6,073 nt of DNA from an uncultured Ruminococcus sp. (GTDB taxonomy: Bacteria; Bacillota; Clostridia; Oscillospirales; Acutalibacteraceae): the NCBI GenBank assembly GCA_902773165.1, contig CACYDO010000186.1:1-6073 (forward strand), given 5' to 3'. Below the pieces are notes generated by a model that saw only the letters and a program-made list of their open reading frames with translations, had not been told where the DNA came from and made no database searches. Numbering within the stretch: position 1 is the first letter of the stretch; each line of letters begins with the position of its first letter. Below are positions 5,930 through 6,073 of this stretch, one piece after another. A program made the translations under genes and the position numbers.

Positions 5930-6073
5930 ATGACAGAGGAAGAAATTTACGAAAGACTTAACGATGTATTCAGAGATATTTTTGATGACGACACCATTGA
6001 GGTGGACGAAACAACAACAGCCGATGATATCGACGATTGGGACAGCCTTGAGCATATCAATCTCGTGGCGGCA
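5930..6073 (+). CDS. Acyl carrier protein (3' end outside window)
   Basis: The first 48 codons of a small acidic protein, open to the window edge; whole carrier proteins are usually about 75-85 residues. It begins MTEEEIYERLNDVFRDIF and contains DIDDWDSLEHINLV, the carrier-protein signature at the start of helix II. Ser39 (codon 6044-6046) in the DSLEHI motif is the expected 4'-phosphopantetheine attachment site. The ribosome binding site AGAAGG (5917-5922) is 7 bases before the ATG. It lies 63 bases after the FkbH-like gene with no convincing terminator between, so it is probably in the same operon. It is the likely acceptor of the group loaded by the FkbH-like enzyme and donor to the MBOAT, the place DltC takes in the Dlt pathway. 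A general fatty-acid carrier is less likely given the context. Confidence 0.9.
   Translation, partial: MTEEEIYERLNDVFRDIFDDDTIEVDETTTADDIDDWDSLEHINLVAA

Overview
The window reads as one plus-strand operon of four genes: an MBOAT membrane O-acyltransferase (216-1619), a membrane-anchored DHHW/AlgX-like SGNH-type protein (1639-4059), an FkbH-like HAD-IIIC enzyme (4073-5866), and an acyl carrier protein cut off by the window end (5930-6073). The first three are tightly packed (19 and 13 bases apart), each with a good Shine-Dalgarno site. The fourth follows after 63 bases with no convincing terminator between. Moderate GC, purine-rich ribosome binding sites, a consensus-type sigma-A promoter and the DHHW family (common in Clostridia) suggest a gut-type Firmicute, perhaps Ruminococcaceae/Oscillospiraceae. 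That placement is inference; there is no rRNA or marker gene here.

Region by region: bases 1-78 hold three perfect head-to-tail copies of a 26-base unit, each containing a 6-bp hairpin. A diverged fourth copy (79-108) ends in a T-tract and looks like a rho-independent terminator for an upstream gene. A sigma-A-like promoter (121-149) and a short leader with a 13-bp dyad flanked by 7-bp direct repeats (158-193) precede the first gene. The operon fills the rest.

How the genes may work together: the set parallels the Dlt D-alanylation pathway part by part. The MBOAT corresponds to DltB and ends in the hexapeptide FLYFRF, which fits the C-terminal FxYxxF 'acyl shuttle' pattern. The DHHW protein corresponds to DltD, the carrier protein to DltC, and the FkbH-like enzyme stands where the adenylating enzyme DltA would be. 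Characterised FkbH proteins load a glyceryl unit from 1,3-bisphosphoglycerate onto a carrier protein. The working hypothesis is therefore export and transfer of a glyceryl-type (or other small phosphoacid-derived) acyl group onto a cell-surface polymer. The families are visible in the sequence; the substrate and acceptor are inferred.

The strangest component is the DHHW protein. It carries about 290 residues of low-complexity, basic, Asn/Gln/Arg/Ser-rich sequence on the predicted cytoplasmic side, including a recently amplified 26-residue repeat, and an acidic extracellular tail of about 80 residues.
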